Source of the DNA: Cherax quadricarinatus
Lineage: Eukaryota; Arthropoda; Malacostraca; Decapoda; Parastacidae
Length of the DNA: 64,000 bases
Assembly: GCF_038502225.1 (NCBI RefSeq)
Contig: NC_091292.1
Location: forward strand, 49,215,143-49,279,142
Reading direction: 5' to 3'
The translations under genes and the position numbers were made by a program. Each line of letters opens with the position of its first letter. Position 1 is the first letter of the stretch. The notes under the pieces were generated by a model that saw nothing but the letters and a program-made list of their open reading frames with translations, was not told the origin of the DNA and did no database searches. Shown piece after piece: positions 1 to 11,577 of the stretch.

Positions 1-420
<420 letters not shown>

Positions 421-3400
421 CAGTGTTTCAGCAACCTTCGTTACAATTGTTGTGTACCCATTGTTTCAGCAACCTTGCTTACTTGTATTTTGTACCCATT
501 GTTTCAGCAACCTTACTAGTGTTGTGTACCCAATGTTTCAGCAACGTTACTAGTGTTGCGTACCCAGTGTTCCAGCAACCTTGGTTACTAGTGTTCTGTG
601 CGCTGTGTTTCAGCAACCTTATTAGTGTTGTGTACCCAGGGTTTCAGCAACCATACTAGTGCTGTGTACCAAATGTTTCAGGGACCTTACTAGTGTTGTG
701 TACCCATTGTTTCAGCAACCTTGCTTACTTGTATTTTGTACCCAGTGTTTCAGCAACCTTGCTTACTAGTATTGTGTTGTGTACCCGGTGATTCAGCAAC
801 CTTGCTTACTTGTATTTTGTACCCATTGTTTCAGCAACCTTGCTTACTAGTATTGTGTTGTGTACCCGGTGATTCAGCAACCTTGCTTACTTGTATTTTG
901 TACCCAGTGTTTCAGCAACCTTGCTTACTTGTATTTTGTACCCAGTGTTTCAGCAACCTTGCTTACTAGTATTTTGTACCCAGTGTTTCAGCAACCTTGC
1001 TTACTAGTATTTTGTACCCAGTGTTTCAGCAACCTTGCTTACTAGTATTTTGTACCCAGTGTTTCAGCAACCTTGCTTACTAGTATTGTGTTGTGTACCC
1101 GGTGATTCAGCAACCTTGGTTACTAGTGTTGTGTACTCAGTGTTTCAGCAACCTTGGATACCAGTATTGTGTTGTGTACCCGGTGTTTCAGCAACCTTCT
1201 TACCAGTTTTGCGAACCCAGTGTTTCAGCAAACTTACAAGTGTTGTGTACAAAGTGTTTCAGCAACCATACTAGTGCTGTATACCCAGTGTTTCAGAGAA
1301 CTTACTAGTGTTGTGTACCAGGTGTTTCAGCAACCTTACTAGTGTTGTGTACCCAGTGTTTCAGCAACCTTACTAGTGTTGGGTACCCAGTGTTTCAGCA
1401 ACCTTACAATTGTTATGTACCAGTTGTTTCAGCAACCTTACTAGTGTTGTGTGCCCTGTGTTTCAGCAACCTTACTAGTGTTGTGTACCCAATGTTTCAG
1501 CAACGTTACTAGTGTTGCGTACCCAGTGTTTCAGCAACCTTGGTTACTAGTGTTCTGTGCGCTGTGTTTCAGCAACCTTATTAGTGTTGTGTACCCAGGG
1601 TTTCAGCAACCATACTAGTGCTGTGTACCAAATGTTTCAGGGACCTTACTAATGTTGTGTACACAGTGTTTCAGCGACCTTACTAGTGTTGCATACCCGG
1701 TGTTTCAGCAACCTTATTAGTGTTGTGTACCCAGTGTTTCAGCGACCTTACTAGTGTTGTGTACCCGGTGTTTCAGCAGCGTTACTAGTGTTGTGTACAC
1801 CGTGTTTCAGCACCCTTACCAGTGGTGTGTATCCGGTGTTTCAGCAATCCTACTAGTGTTGTGTACCCTGTGTTTAAGCAACACTGGTTACTAGTGTTGT
1901 GTACCCGGTGATTCAGCAACCCTGGTTACTAGTGTTGTGTACCCGGTGTTTCACCAACCTTGGTTACTAGTGCTGTGTACCCGGTGTTTCACCAACCGTG
2001 GTTACTAGTGGTGTGTACCCAGTGTTTCAGCAACCTCTCTAGTGTTGTGTACCCAGTATTTCAGCAAATTTACTAGTGCTGTGTACCCAGAGTTTCAGCA
2101 ACCTCTCTTAGTGTTGTGTACCCGGTGTTTCAGCAACTTTATTAGCGTTGTGTACACCGTGTTTCAGCAACCTTACTAGTGTTGTGTATCCGGTGTTTCA
2201 GCAATCTTACTACTGTTGTGTACCCAGTGTTTCAGCAACCCTGGTTACTAGTGTTGTGCACCCTGTGTTTCACCAAACCTAGTAACTAGTGTTGTGTTAC
2301 CAGTATTTCAGCAACCATACTAGTGTTGTTTGTACCCAGTATTTCAGCAACTTTACTAGTGTTGTGTACCCAGTGTTTCAGCAACCTCACTAGTGTTGTG
2401 TACTCAGTGTTTCAGCAACCTTACTAGTGTTTTGTACCCAGTGTTTCAGCAAACTTATTAGTGTTGTGTACCCGGTGTTTCAGCAACGTTACTACTTTTG
2501 TGTACCTAGTGTTTCAGGAACCTCACTAGTGCTGTGTACCTGGTGCTTCAGCAACCTTACTAGTGTTGTGTACTCGGTGTTTCTGCAACGTTACTAGTGT
2601 TGTGTACCCGGTATTTCAGCAACCTTACTAGTGTTGTGTATCCGGTGTTTCAGCAATCCTACTAGTGTTGTGTACCCAGTGTTTTAGCAACCCTGGTTAC
2701 TAGTGTTGTGTACCTTGTGTTTAAGCAACACTGGTTACTAGTGTTGTGTACCCGGTGTTTCAGCAACCCTGGTTACTAGTGTTGTGTACCCAGTGTTTCA
2801 GCAACCCTGGTTACTAGTGTTGTGTACCCAGTGTTTCAGCAACCCTGGTTACTAGTGTTGTGTACCCAGTGTTTCAGCAACCCTGGTTACTAGTGTTGTG
2901 TACCCGGTTTTTCAGCAAACTTGCTAGTGTTGTGTACCCAGTGTTTCAGCAAACTTACTAGTGTTGTGTACCCAGTGTTTCAGCAAACTTACTAGTGTTG
3001 TGTACCCAGTGTTTCAGCAACCTTACTAGCGTTGTGTACCCGGTTTTTCAGCAAACTTGCTAGTGTTGTGTACCCAGTGTTTCAGCAACCTTATTAGCGT
3101 TGTGTACCCAGTATTTCAGCAAACTTACTAGCGTTTTTACCCTGTGTTTCAGCAACCCCACTAGTGTTGAGTATCCAGTGTTTCAGCAACTTTAGTAGTG
3201 TTGTGTACCCGGTGATTCAGCAACCTTACTAGTGTTGTGTACCCGGTGTTTCAGCAACGTTACTAGTGTTGCGTTCCCAGTGTTTCAGAAACCTCACTAG
3301 TGTTGTGTACCCGGTGTTTCAGCAACGTTACTAGTGTTGCGTACCCAGTGTTTCAGCAACCTCACTAGTGTTGCGTACCAAGTGTTTGAGCAACCTTACT

Positions 3401-4576
3401 AGTGTTGTGTACCCGGTGTTTCAGCAACCTTACTAGTGTTGTGCACACCGTGTTTCAGCAACCTTACTAGTGTTGTATATCCGATGTTTCAGCAATCCTA
3501 CTAGTGTTGTTTACCCAGTGTTTTAGCAGCCCTGGTTACTAGTGTTGTGTACCCTGTGTTTCAGCAACACTGGTTACTAGAGTTGTGTACCCGGTGCTTC
3601 AGCAACCCTTGTACTAGTGTTGTGTACCCAGTGTTTCAGCAACCCTGGTTGCTAATGTTGTGTTCCCGGTGTTTCAGCAACTCTGGTTACTAGTGTTGTA
3701 TACCTGGTGTTTCAGCAACCTTGGTTACTAGTGTTGTGTACCCAGTGTTTCAGCAACCCTGGTTACTAGTGTTGTTTTCCCGGTGTTTCAGCAACCCTGG
3801 TTACTAGTGTTGTGTACCCAGTGTTTCAGCAACCTTGCTTACCAGTGTTGTGTACCCAGTGTTTCAGCATCCCTGGTTACTAGTGTTGTGTACCCGGTGT
3901 TTAAGCAACCCTGGTTACTAGTGTTGTGTACCCAGTATTTCAGCAACCGTGGTTACTAGTGGTGTGTACCCTGTATTTCAGCAACCCTGGTTACTAGTAT
4001 TGTGTACCCTGTGTTTCAGCATCTCTGGTTACTTGTGTTGTGTACTCTGTATTTCGGCAACCCTGTTTACTAGTGTTTTGTACCTTGTTTCAGCAACCCT
4101 GGTTGGTAGTGTTGTGTACCCGGTGTTTTAGCATCCCTGGTTATTAGTGTTGTGTACCCTGTATTTCAGCAATTCTAGTTACTAGTGTTGTGTACCCGTT
4201 GTTTCAGCATCCCTGGTTACTAGTGTTGTGTACCCGGTGTTTCTGCAGCCCGGTTACTAGTGTTGTGTACTCTGTATTTCAGCAACTCTGGTTACTTGTG
4301 CTGTGTACCCTGTATTCTAGCAACCCTGGTTACTAGTGTTGTGTACCCAGTATTTCAGCAACCCTGGTTACTAGTGTTGTGTACCCTGTATTTCAGCAAC
4401 CCTGGTTACTAGTGTTGTGTACCCTGTATTTCAGCAACCCTGGTTACTAGTGTTGTGTACCCTGTATTTCAGCAACCCTGGTTACTAGTGTTTTGTTCCC
4501 TGTTTCAGCAACCCTGGTTGGTAGTGTTGTGTGTCCGGTGTTTTAGCATCCCTGGTTGCTAGTGTTGTGTACCCGG
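421..4576. repeat. Minisatellite array, left block (34/38/43-bp units)
   Basis: Roughly 110 head-to-tail units with consensus (ggt)tactagtgttgtgtaccc[ag]gtgtttcagcaacc. Three length classes are visible: 34 bp, 38 bp (extra ggtt/tgct) and 43 bp (extra gttgt). The 43-bp units alternate with 38-bp units around 720-1100. 34-mers prevail at about 1240-2680, while 38-mers prevail at 2690-2900 and 3530-4570. The array is interrupted at 4576 by an LTR element and resumes at 11556 and 12270. Open frames in it (repeated FQQP/FSNL peptides) follow from unit lengths and are not evidence of genes. Confidence 0.97.
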
Positions 4577-5336
4577 TGTCACGCAGGAAAGGTGGGATAG
4601 CTGGGTGGCTAGAGCCTTGTCTAAGGGCGAAGGTAAAAGTTACACACATCTAAGGCATAAACAGGCCACCCAGGGCTACCCCAGTCAAAACAGAAAGAGC
4701 TAAACCAGCATTTGCAGTTCAATGGGTTGGTTAACAGAGGTTTAGGCAAAAATCCTAGTTAGGAAAATGTATCTATTTATTCAACATAACACTATATACA
4801 CACTCTAGAAAACACTTTCTTGTACCTCTTGTCCTAAACGCCCACATAGCGGGCACAAGAAGCAGGCGGCTGGCGGTCCAGTAACCATAACACTCGGCCT
4901 AGTCAGCGCCAGGTCGTCACTACTACACTACCAACTCCATTTCTTATTTCCTCATTCATCTCACAGCACCCTGACCATGTCAGAGCCTGGGTGAGGATAC
5001 AGGTAAGCCATAGAAGAGCTTATGGCTTGAGTTAGCTAAACAAAAGGATTACACAACTACAAACTTAGCTTAAATACACAGCATCTCCGACGCCAGCCTC
5101 CCCACGATGCTGACTCCACATGACTCCTCACAGCCACGCTTACCCTGCGTACCCACAGTTGGAAAATAAATACCTAGCAGGATTTCTTTATAATTACAGT
5201 TAAGAGTACTGTGCAGTATCCCCAAATGCACATTATGAATTATAAAATTATGCTTTACAATTATAACATTCATACTATTATGGCACACTTCTCCACTATA
5301 TGCACATTACACTGTCATGCAGAACCCTGCATAACA
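4577..5336 (-). repeat. 3' LTR of the gypsy element
   Basis: This 760-bp copy aligns along its whole length with 10800-11555. It begins TGTCACGCAG and ends CTGCATAACA on the plus strand. Small substitutions and indels separate the two LTRs, so the insertion is not very recent. Confidence 0.93.
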
Positions 5337-5347
5337 CCCCCACCCCC
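5337..5347 (-). promoter_or_regulatory. Polypurine tract of the gypsy element
   Basis: On the minus strand GGGGGTGGGGG directly precedes the 3' LTR. This is the place where a plus-strand primer is expected in LTR retrotransposons. A single T interrupts the purine run. Confidence 0.7.
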
Positions 5348-6530
5348 AGACCATAGGTCTCACTCGAGAGACACCTAGAGACACCGCTAGGCAAATGGAA
5401 AAAGAAAGAAAATAAACCCCACATTAACGTCTGAGGCAACAGGCAAATTGATAGCTGGGGAATTACCACCATTCAATCACGGTCTTTTGGTACTACAAAA
5501 AAAAAATATTAACAAACTGAGGTACTAGATAGCGGACATGTGAAGCTCGCCGAACATAAAAGTGATCAAGTTCTATGCCAAACAAGCCCACAGTCACACT
5601 CTTAGACAATTGTGTTAGGAAAAGGCACCATCACAACACAGCACTGGCCAGGCACTGGTGTTGATGCATTTTACCTAAATTACAAAAAGCAAACTTATAA
5701 ATGAGCAAGTTAACTTTGTACATAAGTTCCCCTGAGGAATGCCATTTTATGAAGTAACACCAAAGCTCAGTATGTTGCAAGGCAGACCAAACTGTATGTG
5801 CCACCCAAAAAAATATTTAAACACTAAGTACATTTTCCAGGAGGAGTTCAAAGAAAACAAAAACAGATTTTACATGTTAAATTCTACTTAGGAAGCAACA
5901 TCGCATTATCAATCCCATCTCACAGCAATCTTTAGTAAACAAAACTGGTTCCCCATGACACACCTCTGCGAGAATCAGGAGAGCACAGGAGGGGGGAAAA
6001 ATATCAGGCCCCAAAAACAACGGGTGGATAGTCACATAAATCTTGTTGGTGGGACTGTGGCCGTAAAACCCTGGAGTCATCATTGAAGACCCCCAAAAGG
6101 TAGACCTCTCAGGCCGACACCTACATGTCATTCCAAGGACCCTGGAGTCACCCCAGCGGTGATCCAACAAGGAAAAATTGAAAAGAGTTCTGGAAAACCA
6201 AAACACCTCGGATCAAGAGACATGACCCAAACAGTGGAGGGCATCACCGTCATCCCCACATTCACTAAAACGTTAGGTCCAACAGTCCCTATACCAACAT
6301 AAAACAGAGGCAAGGCATTCCAGCCAACACCTAAAAAAACGTAGCATACCTTACCTAGGCATGGCACTTGATGTGAATACCCCCCAAAACACACAAACAC
6401 TAGGGAATCCTGATACCTCCAGCACAACCTGTTCTTCTCCTTTCGGTGGTCAAGGGTTCCATCTACTCGTCTACCACAAATCACTGCAAAATAAGAATAG
6501 ATAAGTGATCTATACACCACATCGTGCACT
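5348..6530 (-). other. Non-coding 3' internal region of the gypsy element
   Basis: 1.2 kb between the end of the RNase H frame and the polypurine tract. Two minus-strand open frames (5877-6206, 6128-6562) have no recognisable domain. A standard gypsy element would have its integrase here; I see neither an HHCC motif nor a DDE motif. Confidence 0.6.
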
Positions 6531-6880
6531 TTAAACACGAGACAAGGCATCAGCAACCACATTATCCGCTCCCTTCACATAATGAATCACAAGATTAAGA
6601 GGTTTGAGAAACAAGGCCCACCTCGTAAGTCGCTGACTGTGGTTCTTCATTAAGTGAAGGAAACGTAAATTGTTATGGTCACTATACACAGTTATATGGT
6701 GAACTGATGATGATATATTCACCTCAAAATGTTGCACTGCCAACACTAAAGCATGAGCCTCCTTTTCTATGGTGGTATAACTCCTTTGGTGCCTGTTACG
6801 TTTTGATGAGAAGCAGCCGAGTGGCATTACTTCCCCTGCTCTACCCTGCAAGAAGATTGCCCCAACCCCTGTATCATTTT
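6531..6880 (-). pseudogene. RNase H domain of the gypsy polyprotein
   Basis: RNase H degrades the RNA strand during reverse transcription. The last 115 codons of a 533-codon open frame carry its signature. The opening strand reads NDTGVGAIFLQG, where D is expected in place of N. The catalytic Glu lies in TTIEKEAHALVLAVQ, the next Asp in VYSDHNNLRFL, and the final Asp in the GADNVVADALSR ending. The frame stops one residue after this ending. In ordinary Ty3/gypsy elements the integrase zinc finger would follow, but here it does not. The changed first Asp suggests an inactive copy. Confidence 0.88.
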
Positions 6881-7679
6881 GCAAAACCCTGGGTGGGTAA
6901 CTCAGGATTAAACATAAAAGATCTTGAGAGTTAATGGCATACAAAAGGTTCATGTACAGAGATATTAAAGTTACAAATATGGGTGTGTCCCTGGCACACA
7001 TGGTCATGGGAATCAGATGACCCCACCCCCACGGTTCATTCACACAATTTGCATGTAGTTCATAAAAAGGAGATAAAACCTTATTTCTTAAATGTACCTG
7101 GCGGCAGTCAGTGCACATGTTCAGGGTATCACCTAGTGTGAGACCAGTAAAAGACAACGTCCACCGACTCTCGCTGGGTACAAACACAGTCTCTAGAAAT
7201 AAACACTTCACTTCCTTCAAGAAACCTATTTCATTCCAGCTTACATCATGCCAGGCCTGCTGATGTTGCACAAATTCTGAAACCTCTACCTCATGGGCGT
7301 TAACCTGGCCCCATTTTTCAGCATCCCAAAGCTCTTTCACTAAGGTACACCATGGCTGAGCCATCACTACAACCCGTGTTTCAGAAGATCCAAATCTTCC
7401 ACAATCTGTTACAATTTTCCTGCTTACATTATCTTTCTCAGGGACCTTATCCACCATCATTTTGAAGCCACCACACAGTTCCATCATAGCCTTCCCAGGA
7501 CCCGGCTCCAATGCCAATCCCATCTCTCCAGCTTCCAGAATATGTAGCACCACCTCATGGTCCCACGTCATCCTGGGTGGACTGGCAGACTGGTGCACTA
7601 GTGCCATCCACCTCATCTTAACCAAGCAGTTTCTGAAACTGAGAAAAAACACCGCGGGGGAAACATCACTATCCTCACG
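6881..7679 (-). other. Degenerate stretch where reverse transcriptase would be expected
   Basis: The frame is open on the minus strand and continuous with the RNase H frame. The roughly 265 residues show no YxDD box and no other RT motif that I can recognise. It may be a scrambled or deleted RT, or unrelated inserted sequence held open by chance. Confidence 0.5.
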
Positions 7680-7870
7680 TAGCCCATGACTTAATGATTC
7701 CAGAGTGCTTCCCCACACGGTAATGAAAAGGAGGGGAATTCCCTCATCCCAGTTCTTCTGGTACTGGGTAAAACAAACATGCATTGCCCTGAGAGACTGG
7801 GAAAACCACTGTGCTTTTCTTTGACTCCTAGGATGATATACATTGGTAAATTTAACCTCAAGTAGGCCTC
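7680..7870 (-). pseudogene. Integrase core C-terminal fragment
   Basis: The minus-strand peptide contains TNVYHPRSQ, then a region aligned with the usual GALERFHQTLK-type helix (here degraded), then TQYQKNWDEGIPLLFI. This order is typical of the end of the Ty3/gypsy integrase core, where the catalytic Glu lies just after the YHP-S/Q motif. That Glu is not preserved. The N-terminal zinc finger and first two Asp residues are not visible. The fragment lies upstream of RNase H in the direction of transcription, which is the reverse of the common gypsy order. Confidence 0.72.
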
Positions 7871-8173
7871 TCAAAACTACATGACATTTCATAAAACATG
7901 ACTTCTGGGTGATTTGTGCAAAGCCTAAGAGACAAAAATGTTTCACCAGAAATCTCAAAACCACACACACAAAATTATTCAGAAAGGGTACAGACTCTGG
8001 TAACCTGTTAGAAAAGGAATTTATTAATAAACACCGATTATTTAGCTCTCCCGTCTTAACATTGAAATGTCGTTCCTTCAGAATCTGTAAAAAATTCTGA
8101 CAAAGACACTTTAATAGTTCTGCTGCAGCCACGTAAGCACAGGTCCTCTTAAAAAAGAGTCTTGTTCATTTGA

Positions 8174-8400
8174 TCAACTCTGCAAAATAAACACTTGGTA
8201 AATTTCTGAATTACATCCTCCGCAACAGCTGACAGCTGATAAATGAATAGCGTTCCGGAGGTCACAACCTTCCTGGGCCTCACTCAGCTGCTGCAGAGTC
8301 AGGGGATTTTTTTCCCACATCAGCACCAAGACCACTTCTCCAACCGAGTTCCGGTTGAGCCGGTTCAGCACTGCTCAGAGTCTCCTGCAGGTCAGACTCA
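8174..8400 (-). pseudogene. Spacer between protease and integrase remnants
   Basis: A minus-strand peptide includes NPLTLQQLSEAQEGCDLRNA. It resembles the linker ahead of the integrase zinc finger in several gypsy elements (L-x-x-AQ-x-D pattern). The similarity is short and the frame ends soon after. It supports an integrase placed directly behind the protease but is weak alone. Confidence 0.4.
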
Positions 8401-8990
8401 ATGAACAGGCTCCCCAGGCCCAAACCACAGTGTGCAGAAGGGTCACAGGGAGGCACAGCTCCTGCCGTGTTCCCCTGTTTAGTCCTAAAACACACTGAAA
8501 AATTTTCAGGCACCGTCGCTCCAATTAGGTCATTACCACCTTGTAAAGCAGGGTCCTGCAAAACCAATCATTCCTCACTTTTGAGGAGTCCCACAACGTT
8601 GTTGCCTAGTAGAAGGTCAACTCCTGCTAAAGGTACATCTTCTGCAATACCTTCAGGTAGGTACCCAGACTGGTACACAGACTCTACTCATAACCTGTGC
8701 ACTGGAGTCCTGACATGGACTCCAGTTATCCCTTTAAGAAAAATGTACAATCCGGTGTAGGTGTCATCCGACACGGGCAATACACCCCTGCAAAGCAAGG
8801 TGTATGTGCTACAAGTGTCCCTCAAAGACATGACACACATGACCCTACCTTCGTTTTGGTGTAAGGCCACAGTAGACTTACTTGAATAGACCTTCATCCG
8901 AGGGTCTAAGACTGCAATGCAAGCAACATCATGTGTAACTGGTGTACTTACTGGAGAAGCATCTGCTGCAGCCTGGTCCCTAAGCATCTT
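8401..8990 (-). pseudogene. Aspartic protease region of the gypsy polyprotein
   Basis: The retroviral-type protease would process Gag-Pol. On the minus strand at about 8580-8625 the peptide PLAGVDLLLGNNVVGLL is visible; it matches the LLGND-(L/V)AG strand conserved near the C-terminus of gypsy proteases. Upstream, 8688-8987 encodes VACIAVLDPRMKVY...TYTLLCRGVLPV, which fits the N-terminal half. I cannot identify the catalytic D-T/S-G with certainty. Frames change between the pieces, so the gene is broken. Confidence 0.6.
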
Positions 8991-8993
8991 TCA

Positions 8994-9035
8994 ACAATAC
9001 GGCTGCAGATGGTCTTGTTTATGACAATAAGTACA
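8994..9035 (-). pseudogene. Nucleocapsid CCHC zinc knuckle
   Basis: Translated on the minus strand this is CTYCHKQDHLQPYC, an exact CX2CX4HX4C knuckle. It is the nucleic-acid-binding end of Gag and lies between the capsid part and the protease, as expected. A stop follows directly. Confidence 0.85.
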
Positions 9036-9315
9036 GTGATAAGGTTTAAAGGCCCCCCTGCCCATTTGACCTAGGTTGGATCCCTTGACTCTGGGGAACT
9101 GGGCTCGTCCCACCTGTTCCTTGTAGTCCTGGACCAGTGACTGCGGACTTAAAACTTCCCTGGGCAGGTACTGGAGAATTAGGCTTAATCACACTCTGGT
9201 GGAGAATAGGCTGAGAAATATGTGGCTTAAACTTCTGAAATTTCTTGTCCCTATTAGTGGGAGGAGAAAACTTACCATTGTTAGTATGTGGTGGGTGGTA
9301 CCTACTACCAAATGT

Positions 9316-10084
9316 TTAATTAGTTAAAAGTCTGTCACCTAGCTCTAAAGCATTATTAAAATCATCAAGATCCTTCTCCTCAAGATATGCCTTAAGGTCA
9401 GGAGGAACATTTCTCAAGAGATCCTCTAACAAAATTAAGATAATTACACCCTCATAATTGCCTACCACACCCTTTGAGCGACACCACCTATTTAGAAGTG
9501 ACATCTTCTCCTTACCATATTCCACCAAAGACTTTTCCTGCTTGAAACTTTAGTTCTCTAAACTTCTGCCGGTACCTTTCCGGCAACATTTGATAAGCCA
9601 GTAAAACTACCTCTTTTAGATTATGATAATCAGAAAAGGCCGATCCTTCTAAAGAACTAACAGCCTGCAACCCTTTACCAACTAACTGGGTTCTGGCTAA
9701 TGTCGCCCATTCCTTTTCCGGCTAAGCTTGGGATTTGGCCGTACTTCCAAATAACAGAAAAAACTGGTCTGGATCTTTCTTTAGGAATTTGGGCACAAAT
9801 TTTATGGCTTTATCCAAATGAAAAATATCTACCCTCGTGTCTGTGGCTGGGTGAGAAGCAAGCTGCCTCTCTTTAGCTCTTTCTTGAGCCCTAAACTCAT
9901 CTAAGGCTCTCTGTTCCTGGATCTTTGTACGTTCAATCCTTAACCGTTCATTTTCTTCCGCCACTAGGGCTAATTTCATTCGTATAAGTTCTACTTCCTT
10001 ATCCAGGTCTCTAACATGGGAATTTGAGTCAATGTTACCTTCCAAATACATATCATCCCCAGAATTTTCACTAGTGTCAGCCAT
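9316..10084 (-). pseudogene. Gag with a SCAN-like capsid domain
   Basis: Gag forms the virus-like particle. The chosen start is the ATG at 10084 (MADTSENSGDD). Residues about 28-75 form a charged coiled coil (VELIRMKLALVAEENERLR...). An in-frame TAG at 9722-9724 interrupts the protein. The same frame then continues with EWATLARTQLVGKGLQA and LLAYQMLPERYRQKFREL. After a +1/-1 shift near 9530 a second frame gives LLNRWCRSKGV, LEDLLRNVPPDLKAYLEEK and DFNNALELGDRLL. This last block has the layout of the SCAN/Gmr1-type capsid C-terminal domain (RWC...LILLE...LP..I..YL.E...A..LAD). The gene is therefore broken by at least one stop and one frameshift. Confidence 0.82.
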
Positions 10085-10781
10085 TTTGGGAAATCTTGCT
10101 ATTAGCCACAGAACTTACTGATATAAAATAATGAAGCACACAGCAAAGTACATATACTGAAGTAGTATATTCACAAGGAGTGATTGTCATGTGACTCCCT
10201 AAAATTAAACAGGTTTGAACACAACAAGGAAATCCTGGAAGAAAAATGGAGCTATTGCACCTGCAAAGGAAAATTATTCCCAGAAAATTAGGTAAGCATA
10301 ACCTCCCCAAAAATCAGTAAGATTGCACCTGCAAGGGAAATTATGCACAAAATATCAGGTATTAATAACACCCTAAAAATCAACAATATGGCACAGAAAG
10401 GTAAATTATTCACAGAGTATTAATTAATAATAACACCCTAAAAACCAGCAATATTGCACACAAAGGTAAATTATTCACAGGGTATTAGTTAATAATAACA
10501 CCCTAAAAACCAGCAATATTGTACACAAAGTTATATTATGCACAGGGTAATAGTTAATAATAACACCCTAAAACCCAGCAGAGTTGCACACAAAGGTAAA
10601 TTATTCACAGGGTATTAGTTAAAAATAACACCCTAAAAGCCAGCAATATTGCACACAAAGTTAAATTATCATTTTAGTGTGAGTGCTATAGTGAATGCTT
10701 CAAATGACCAACCCAGTCAAGAACGATTATTGATTTTCCAGGTTGCAAACTTGAATTACCACATAAAATTTGATAATTCTT
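10085..10781 (-). repeat. 5' leader of the gypsy element with 65-bp tandem repeats
   Basis: Between gag and the primer site the sequence holds direct repeats of a 65-bp unit containing caccctaaaaaccagcaat and ggtaaattattcacaggg. The caccct motif recurs at 10369, 10434, 10499, 10564 and 10629, exactly 65 bp apart. Less regular copies extend to about 10250. Leader repeats in LTR elements may carry packaging or enhancer functions, but nothing here shows that. Confidence 0.85.
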
Positions 10782-10799
10782 CCATATACAGGCCCCCCA
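10782..10799 (-). promoter_or_regulatory. Candidate tRNA primer-binding site of the gypsy element
   Basis: Immediately inside the 5' LTR the minus strand reads TGGGGGGCCTGTATATGG. The TGG matches the CCA end of a tRNA. I cannot name the tRNA. Confidence 0.5.
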
Positions 10800-11555
10800 T
10801 CTTATGCAGAAAAGGTGGGATAACTGGTGGCTAGAGCCTTGTCTAAGGGCAAAGGTAAAAGTTACACACATCTCAGGCATAAACAGACCACCCAGGGCTA
10901 TCCCAGTCAAAACAGAAAGAGCTAAACCAGCATTTGTACTTCAATGGGTTGGTTAACAGAGGTTCAGGCAAAAATCCTAGTTAGGAAAATATATCTATTT
11001 ATTCAACATAACACTATATACACACTCTAGAAAACATTTTCTTGTATCTCCTATCCTAAACGCCCACATAGCGGTCACAAGAAGCAGGCGGCTGGCGGTC
11101 CAGTATCCATAACACTCGGCCTAGTCAGCACCAGGTCGTCACTACTCCACTACCAACCCCATTTCTTATTTCCTCACTCATCCCACAGCACCCTGACCAT
11201 GTCAGAGCCTAGGTGAACATACAGGTAAGCCATAGAAGAGCCTATGGCTTGAGTTAGCTAAACAAAAGGAGTACACAACTACAAACTTAGCTTAAATACA
11301 CAGCGTCTCCGGCGCCAGCCTCCACACGATGCTGATTCCACCTGACTCCTCCCAGCCACGCTGGGAGGAGTCAGGAAGTTGGAAAATAAATACCTAGCAG
11401 AATTTCTTTATAATTACAGTTCGAGTACTTTACAGTGCCCCCAAATGCACTTTATGAATTATAAAATTATGCTTTACAATTATAACATTCATACTATTAT
11501 GGCACACTTCTTCACTATATGTACATTACGATGTCATGCAGAACCCTGCATAACA
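10800..11555 (-). repeat. 5' LTR of the gypsy element
   Basis: This 756-bp partner of the 4577-5336 LTR ends ...CTGCATAACA next to the duplicated cccgg. Its inner end has decayed (tcttatgcag against tgtcacgcag). Confidence 0.92.
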
Positions 11556-11577
11556 CCCGGTGTTTCAGCAACCCTGG
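11556..11577. repeat. Partial minisatellite unit between two LTR insertions
   Basis: Twenty-two bases (cccggtgtttcagcaa plus ccctgg) of the 38-bp unit remain between the gypsy element and the solo LTR. It holds both the right gypsy duplication (cccgg) and the left solo-LTR duplication (cctgg). Confidence 0.95.

Larger units (their letters stand above)
4577..11555 (-). mobile_element. Degenerate Ty3/gypsy LTR retrotransposon with Gmr1-like features
   Basis: The element is 6979 bp, with LTRs at 4577-5336 and 10800-11555 and outer ends TGTCACGC...GCATAACA. It is flanked by an exact 5-bp duplication (cccgg at 4572-4576 and 11556-11560), so insertion into the minisatellite is clear. Read on the minus strand the order is 5' LTR, primer site, leader with 65-bp repeats, Gag with a SCAN-like capsid domain, CCHC knuckle, protease remnant, integrase remnant, RNase H, polypurine tract, 3' LTR. 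The reverse transcriptase catalytic core is not recognisable. Stops and frameshifts in gag and a missing RT show that it is not autonomous. Confidence 0.93.

Noticed and set aside
421..4576. Regularly spaced repeats that could suggest a CRISPR array
   Set aside because: There are no unique spacers; units are contiguous and of 34/38/43 bp, and the surrounding DNA is eukaryotic.
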